DNA of 64,000 nucleotides from Membranipora membranacea (Eukaryota; Bryozoa; Gymnolaemata; Cheilostomatida; Membraniporidae), in assembly GCA_914767715.1 (NCBI GenBank), contig OU612068.1, forward strand, positions 19,344,001 through 19,408,000, given 5' to 3'. Below the pieces are notes generated by a model. That model ran no database searches. It saw nothing but the letters and a program-made list of their open reading frames with translations, and was not told the origin of the DNA. The position numbers and the translations under genes were made by a program. Of the stretch, positions 57,623-64,000 are shown one piece after another (the first letter of the stretch is position 1; every line of letters starts with the position of its first letter).

Positions 57623-60600
57623 TCAGAGACCTTGAGCAATAAGAGGATGTACCTTTTCCAAATAGAGACCACCAGTGTCTTGAAACGTAACAAGGCTTGT
57701 GTCCTTTAATGTGAGGGTGGACAACTCACAAGTTCCAACGTCAGAAAAAAAGTTTAAAGCTAAGCATTGAGGGTCGTTGATACACGCCTGCATACAAACA
57801 ACCTTTGACCTTACTACGGCTGTACTGTTTGTGTGTTGTTGCGTCCATCCTGGCGAAACAGAGACTGGCTTCTCAAAGTGACCTGAGAAAACAGAGAGAC
57901 ATTTTACAGATCTTGTCAGCTCAAAAGTATACTCTAGAAATAAATTCTAAAAAACAGCTCTCTTTAAAGTGTTTGTAAAGGAACAGGGTTCTTGGTATCA
58001 TTTTTGAGCTTGAAATGTGATTAAGACAGCTGTCACACATGCATTTGCATGAAAAATAAGTCTTCAGGGTTACTTGGTCTGGTAGGTTTGGGGGTTATAA
58101 GTTAACACTATTGAGTTGCCTACTCATGCACAGCCCAACTTGTCCAGGCAATTTGTTATGAGCCTATTATGGGGGAAATACAGTAATATTAGTGACTATT
58201 GTGGTTAGATAACAACTTTTGCAAATACATGACAAAGTCACTCACAAGTCTGTCGATGACATAAAAGTTCAAATTTAATGAGTTGAGACCGCTAATCAAA
58301 ACAACCATTTCTGTTATGAGCCCATGTTGAAGAAGAGATTAGAAGAACCACTGTACCAAAGATTATAAATACTGACTGTACATTACAATCAATGACTATG
58401 ACCCATTCCCTGTCCACAGCTTTCAAGCGAGTGATTTTCATTTCATACCGCTGCGCTTGGTTGCTCTGTTTAAATAAGATTACACTGGAGCAATGAATTC
58501 TTCCTGCTGACAAAGCCTTGCTTATTTCAGATTTACCTAAAAATGGTCCATACAATACCAAATCTTGCGATAATATCCAACACTAGCCCCCCAAATAAGA
58601 TCCATACTGATGAAATAACTCAAAAACTCGACAAATTAATTTCATAAGTGACTGATGTGTGCTTTGACAATGGTTCTCATATGGCCTGCTGCACTCAGTC
58701 AGTAATATTGATAGTCCATGTTTAGAAGTGCTGAGTATCTGTGATGCACAGATGGACAAGATCTGATGTAAAATAATATAGAAAGTTTCTCAAGGTATTC
58801 CACTGCTTACACGATTATCAATACTCCTCTCTTTAGGAGGCAGTCAAATTCATTTACATTTTTCATCACCTTGAAGTCCGAAATAACTAGATGACAATTT
58901 TATTTACTTCAATTTACTTTGCGACTTGTAAATTCCAGTTTTTGATGTAAACAACAAAGTTTACCCGAGAAAATCTTGTGAGTCCAAACATCAGAACATT
59001 TGCAAAAATTTCTGTAAAGATTCTCAAAACTTCAAATCACTCAGTATTATTCATCGCATGCTTTGGATTTTAACATCATCCTAATGCCTGAAATGTCGAG
59101 ATTTAAAAACAAATTATTTTAGATTTTTGTGCAAATTAGAAAAACATCCAGTCTAGATGTGTAAATTTTGTATCTCCCATTGAAATTCTATTGAAAGCCA
59201 CTAATCATAAAGCATAACGGCTGAAGACAGAGTTTGATTGGAATGTCATATCTTAGTATTTATAATCTTCAATACAATCCATGTAGCCACAATCTCATTT
59301 ATTCATCAAATAAATATAAACAAAACCTTGAAATCATTTAGCGATGTATTGATCTGCCTTTATATTGCCAATTTCTATCTCGAACAGTAACCATGGTTAA
59401 CAGAAAATGTTGTATCTGTCAAAGCACAGTGGGTTATTTCAAGTGGCCGAAATCATACAGATTTAAACTTGAGTGGTGTGACTACCTCAGGGACATTTTC
59501 CCTATGATAATCACATGGACCCGACGTCGATTTGCTACAATTGCCTCCTGAATGATATTCAATCTCGCTCTCACTGGATCTGTTAATCTCCCTATAATTT
59601 TCACTCTCGCTGTCTGATGAGCTAGAGTTGTAATTTTTGCTGTGCTCGATTTCAATCATTTGCTTTGTCATTCAATTATTAATTTTTATACACTATCCCA
59701 TTTTACCAGCAAAGCCACATAACATGGGACAGATTAACTTTGCATTGTATTCACTCATTCATTCAATAGATAAATTCTGTGCGGTTTAATATTGTATGCA
59801 GGGAATATCAAAACCACTGTGTCATAACAATAAGTCTTATTTACAAGATACTGTATATTTCCATTATAATCTAAGGTACTAAAAAGGTACTATTTTCTAC
59901 AAGTGATCACAACTCCAAAGGAGAAAAATAGTACCTTTTTAGTACCTTCTCATCCCAACTTTGAGTGAAAATAATTCTTAACTGGGCCACAGGCTGCTTT
60001 TGGACATAGCATAATTTTCTAAACTAGACTGAGAGCTCTAGAATGATACCAAAAACCTGTTCCCTTTACAAGCACTTTAATAACCAGCAAAAAAAAGAGA
60101 CTGTAATCACTGATCCTAGGAAAGAATAAGATGCTTATTAGCAGCTCTTCAAGTAAATTATGAAATTTTGTGACATAGGCATACTTGTCAAGTCTCCCCA
60201 TTTAGGTTGACCCTCCAGATTTCCGGACCCACTTATGCTCACTTCTAGTCTAAGTGCTCAGACTCCAAGGCGCAGGGAGTAACCTGCGCCAGGTAACTCC
60301 CTGCGCCTTGGAGTCTGAGCACTTAGACTAGCTCACTTCCCACATTTTGTAATTCTCACTTTTTGAGAGAAAACAGTCCTATCGCAATGTTTTGTAACTA
60401 TCCAAGCACTTGTTACTGGTAACGTTTTTGCACACAAAATTAAAAGGAATTGTGCTATTCAATAATGTTAACAAATTTACCTGTTGTATTAAAATTTAGA
60501 CTATTATTGTAATTGGGGTGGTTGATACTGGACATTGGCAAAGAAAGGGCATGTACGTCCCAGGGGCCCATGTGTTGATGATAGGTGTCCAAAGTTATTT

Positions 60601-63447
60601 CACCTCAGTTTGATATTTTAGTACTAGTACCAAGTACAAAAAACTATATTATTCGGGATCAAATATATGTTTTTAGCCCTTCCTAGTGGCTAGAAGCGCT
60701 CTCAGAGCATCAACGGCCGGGGCTTCATCCCGGACCCCAATTGGGTGCTCACATATATCTGCTTACTAAATTTGTCACTATGTAGTATTTAAATTACCAA
60801 CATGGCCTGCGCTCTTATTTATGAGTTTGTAAGTGAATTTTAGGCATAGTAAATTTGTGACGTAAAACTTCTTGTTGATAAGATAAAAAAAACCTTGTTT
60901 GAATTTTGCTTTCTACACTTTCTAATTTGGTAAGTACCTTGTGTCAAATTTGGCTTATGCATTTTTATGTTTGGACAATGATGTATATATATTCAAATGC
61001 AGTTTTACTCATTTGTACATAGTTAATGATTCATGATTCTTGCACTGCAATGAGTTTTTACTTGTCAATATTCAAGATCTAGCTTTTACTCCCTCTTTCT
61101 AGCTGTATGATGCCGTGGCTCACTTATAGCTGCAAACCATAAAATCTGCCTGCTAAGCAGGTCACTATTCAATTCAACTTGATAGCAAGTATGTTGTGCG
61201 TGCGGTGTTTGAAGAAACTCTTTGGCAGAGGGTTTAAGCTCATAATTTCTGCGAATACTTCCCCAGAACAAATTTCATAACAGTAATTACTATGCTTAAA
61301 ATCATTTACCAACTCATTAAATTTCATTTAAATATACATCATGGTCGTAACACAAACTTTTACTAGGCAAATTTAATACTGTTTGCTTACTTGGAATAGC
61401 ATGACATTTTACATAAAAAACTAAGATTTGTTTAAAACAAATCTTAGGGATAGTAAATCTGTGGCGTAAAACTTTTTGTTGATTAGATTAAAAAATTACT
61501 AAACCTAAGATTTATTTAAAATGTCATGCTATTCCAAGAAAAGCAAACAATATCAAGTTTGCCTATCAAAAGTTTGCGTTACGGCCATGATGTAAATTCA
61601 AATGGAATTTAATGAGTTTGTAAATGATTTTAGGCATAGTAATTACTGTTATGAAATTTCTTGTTGCTAGACCAAAATTTTGCCTATTACATTTTCTTGT
61701 TCGGACCTCATGATGTATGTATATATTCATGTGTAACTAATTTGTTTGTATCATGGTAAACGATTCATAATTATTGCCCTGCTTTCAACTTGTCAGTATC
61801 CAGTTTCAAGTGTTGGCTTCTTGCTCCTAGTTGTGAGATACAGTGGCTCGGATATCAGAGATCCATGAGCATAAAGCTCAATGAGTTTTTATGACTATTA
61901 TTACTTATTTTCTATGTGCATTATTTTAGTCAGCATATGCAAGGTTTTCTCCGAATATTAGCACAGTACTGCAACCTATTTTTCGCAACACCGTATAGTG
62001 TTAGTTATAGAATAAAATCAATCAATCAATCAATATAACACTACAACGTATCCCTCATGGTGAACCCTGTTGAACCCACAAACGTCGCAAACGTCAAAAC
62101 GTCGCAATCTAGCGTTCCACTAACGTCGCAATCCCAAAAACGTCGCAACGAAGGGTTTTTATAACGTCGCAAACCGACAAATGTCGCAATTTTTTAAACG
62201 TCGCAATAGCTCGAACCCACTATGTGGCTGTGCTAACTCAAAACATCTTATCCTAGTTCCCACTGTGTACACAAACATTATATGGTAACAATGGGTTCAG
62301 CAATTTATACTGCGCTGAATAATAGCCTATTGAATTCACGGGTTGATAACTCCTAGACCAAATAATAGCCTATTTTCATTTGAATCACTGAGCGCCCCCA
62401 AACCCTCAGGTGGATTGCTTGCGCGCTTCGCAACCTCGAAGCACCGCGATGCGGTGCAGCATCAAATAAAAATCTCCCACTTTAGATTACTTGGCAAGTA
62501 TGGACATAGGCAAGATTCACTCACTGTGTTGATGATAATCACATAACTTTGCAGCTCGATCTAGCTGCTGTGAATTGAGCTCTTTATCATATAACTGAAT
62601 ACAGGTGAGGCTGGAAATGGCGTCAGCATCTGTATCGTTGCTCTGCTTACCAATCCACACATCTGCTGCTGAAAACAACTCAGTTTGTTCAAGCACTCTA
62701 AAAGAGATGTTACAAAAAAAAATTATGTAGAGCAGCGCCATCTGTGGTTGGAAAGATATTCATCTCAAAACCGATCATTTTGTTTTGTTGCATATAAGGG
62801 GAGAATCAAAAATAAAAAATTATCTAGAGCTGCGCCAATGTTAGGCTCTGTGGTTGAAAATTGAAGAGGGGGGAGCAAAAATACAGCACTCTGACATATT
62901 AGCACATGGTGTTCTTAAGTCTTCCATTTCCTGTTCATTTAATGTTGCTAGTACCAGGCAACAAATTTACAATAGCATTTAGATTTATGACTATAACCTG
63001 AGATTTTTGTTGCAGAAGTCTTTTCCGATTGCGTTTGTCCTCATAGGTTGAGTCCATGTCAGATTGTAGGATGATAATGATAAGTAGGAAGAAGTTGATA
63101 TTATTTTAAAATAGCAAGGGATTGTCTCTAGCCATTATCCGAGAAATAACGAGGAATTACTTTTAAAAGCTGCCTTGGTGTGCTTAGGATTTGAGATTAA
63201 GCATCACCCATACCAACTTCTCAAGGATTCTTAAACTAAAGATACACAAAATGACTCACTTTTGTTCATTGACAAGCACTCCGTTGACATATAGCTTGAT
63301 CTTCCCGGTGATAAAGTTGAAGGTCACTGCATGTCTGACCCATCTATCTACTGGAATCACTGTGTGAAACTCGCTGTCAGTTATAAAATCTTGAACGCCT
63401 TTTGCTAATTGGACCTGGAGCTTTGTGTCGAATTCAGTAGCTTTCAC
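57623..63447 (-). CDS. LamG/pentraxin-like plus PAN/apple domain protein, partial (5' end off window)
   Basis: Minus-strand exons join in phase: 63447-63260 (phase 0 in, 2 out), 62697-62525 (2 in, 1 out, donor ACA|GTGAGT) and 57882-57653 (1 in). The first two form a concanavalin-type LamG module: DRWVRHAVTFNF, KIKLYVNGVLVNEQ, then ADVWIGKQSNDTDADAISSL and CIQLYDKELNSQQ. The third is a PAN/apple-like module with VVCMQACINDPQCLALNF and GTCELSTLTL. After GGLYLEK the frame runs a few codons to a stop at 57623, so this may be the last exon; a weak donor at 57652 would allow more. A further exon probably lies at about 63760-64000 (open frames, acceptor-like tract), but the frame is unclear. Likely a secreted or surface adhesion protein. 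Function unknown. Confidence 0.78.
58357..58536 (-). CDS. Possible in-frame cassette exon of the LamG/PAN gene
   Basis: After an acceptor CATTTTTAG, 180 bases read KSEISKALSAGRIHCSSVIL then RYEMKITRLKAVDREWVIV and IDCNVQSVFIIF to a weak donor TTTG|GTACAG. Phase is 1 in and 1 out, so it fits between the LamG and PAN exons without breaking frame. No domain recognised; the weak donor and the FIIF end leave it doubtful. Confidence 0.35.
59453..59671 (-). other. Ser/Glu-rich open frame, unassigned
   Basis: A 72-codon minus-strand frame from ATG (MTKQMIEIEHSKNYNSSSSD) is acidic and low in complexity, ending VVTPLKFKSV. It lies in an intron of the LamG/PAN gene. Such Ser/Asp-rich starts occur in transposases and nuclear proteins; no evidence decides. 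Confidence 0.2.
59876..59949. mobile_element. 74 bp small inverted-repeat element
   Basis: GGTACTAAAAAGGTACTATT is mirrored by AATAGTACCTTTTTAGTACC, enclosing about 30 bases. Confidence 0.75.
60246..60330. mobile_element. 85 bp hairpin MITE, TAGTCTAAGTGCTC family, exact 9 bp duplication GCTCACTTC
   Basis: Arms TAGTCTAAGTGCTCAGACTC + CAAGGCGCAGGGAGT match the 49885 copy and their own complement. Flanks GCTCACTTC at 60237-60245 and 60331-60339 are identical. Confidence 0.92.
60673..60745 (+). repeat. Degenerate tRNA-like (SINE-type) sequence
   Basis: TAGTGGCTAGAAGCGCTC resembles a tRNA D-arm/A box and GGGGCTTCATCCC a damaged B box about 30 bases on, the usual spacing of tRNA-derived SINE heads. 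No full cloverleaf. Confidence 0.45.
60780..61870. repeat. Diverged ~830 bp direct duplication plus a ~400 bp foldback
   Basis: Blocks at 60810-61120 (TGAGTTTGTAAGTGAATTTT, GATGTATATATATTCA, GTATGATGCCGTGGCTC) recur in order at 61610-61860. Between them, 61262-61662 forms a foldback: ATAACAGTAATTACTATGC pairs with GCATAGTAATTACTGTTAT, and GGAATAGCATGACATTTTA pairs with the region near 61518-61536, closing on AAGATTTG/CAAATCTT. Confidence 0.7.
62068..62222. mobile_element. Solo end of the AACGTCGCAA foldback family
   Basis: TGTTGAACCCACAAACGTCG followed by TAGCGTTCCACTAACGTCGC and further GTCGCAA repeats matches the complement of the right end of the 44463-45867 element. No second end is visible in the window. 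Confidence 0.8.
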
Positions 63448-64000
63448 CTATCAAACAAGCCATCAATAATCATAATCATGAGCTTTCGAGTTTATTAAGT
63501 AGAAATGTAAAAAAAAGGTTGCTGAACACCTACCAGGGGTATACTTCCAACTGTCATTTACTGCTATTGTCACATGTTGTCTACTGTTCCTTGCTCAGGT
63601 TTCAGTTCACTGCATGATGGATATATACACAAAATGTCATATAAAATCACTCAGTTTCCATGGATCAATTTTCGAGCTTCGAATGAAGTTGCCTACTCTC
63701 AATCCGAATTGATGCTCACGTTTCTATGATGATGAAACTTCAAAAAGATCTGCCGTCACTTTGGCACAAACTGGTTGCCCAAATCGAATGAAGGAACACA
63801 AACGGAGGCATACCAGAATTGAACCAACGCTTTTTCCATGACTCCATAACTACTGAAGTCGATGTGAAATCGAAGGATGGCCAAATGAAAGAGGAGAGAA
63901 GAATTTCTGTGAAGGGATAGCGATGATTTAACACAATATTGTTGAATGCCATCCCTCCAGGCCCCATAGCCGCTTTTTTGTTGCTTCAGGTCGTGTTCAT

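Overview
This is an intron-rich, AT-rich metazoan genomic window. Several genes have family signatures that can be read directly: a sodium/glucose cotransporter, a homeobox-type ceramide synthase, a PAN/EGF/C-type-lectin protein, a WSCD-like sulfotransferase and a LamG/PAN protein. The GT-AG introns, the secreted multidomain proteins and the heavy load of small DNA transposons fit an invertebrate animal. I cannot fix the phylum from sequence alone.

Layout. 1-5488 (+): the 3' end of an SLC5/SGLT gene, whose first visible intron is filled by a 4.2 kb terminal-inverted-repeat element carrying a 175 bp subterminal tandem array. 5994-8875 (-): five exons of an unrecognised basic protein, convergent with SGLT. 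8.9-14.2 kb: non-coding, decayed ORFs and many tiny palindromic insertions. 14244-23774 (-): a complete ceramide synthase (384 aa, nine coding exons). 24-30.6 kb: non-coding and repeats, including a nested foldback element with tRNA-like heads. 30734-34663 (-): a six-exon secreted PAN-EGF-EGF-CTLD protein (352 aa). 38136-41285 (+): a six-exon secreted protein (375 aa) that reproduces the cysteine layout of vertebrate clusterin around a Gly-rich 11-residue repeat. 43229-54912 (-): a six-coding-exon type II membrane sulfotransferase (333 aa). 57623-64000 (-): a LamG/PAN gene that runs off the right edge.

The genes do not form one pathway, but three encode secreted or extracellular adhesion/recognition-type proteins and two act in secretory membranes (ER ceramide synthesis, Golgi-type sulfation).

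Two observations stand out. First, the 38-41 kb gene looks like a clusterin-type heterodimeric protein in a non-vertebrate setting: ten mature cysteines in two mirrored clusters, a basic RxxR cleavage site between them, and a clusterin-like C-terminus. Second, at least fourteen 14-38 bp palindromic inserts are scattered through the window. They begin CA and end TG and are flanked by 7 bp direct repeats, eight exact and four with six of seven matching. They look like insertions or excision footprints of three terminal-repeat families. In addition, several perfect-hairpin elements carry 9 bp target duplications, which points to Mutator-like mobilisation.
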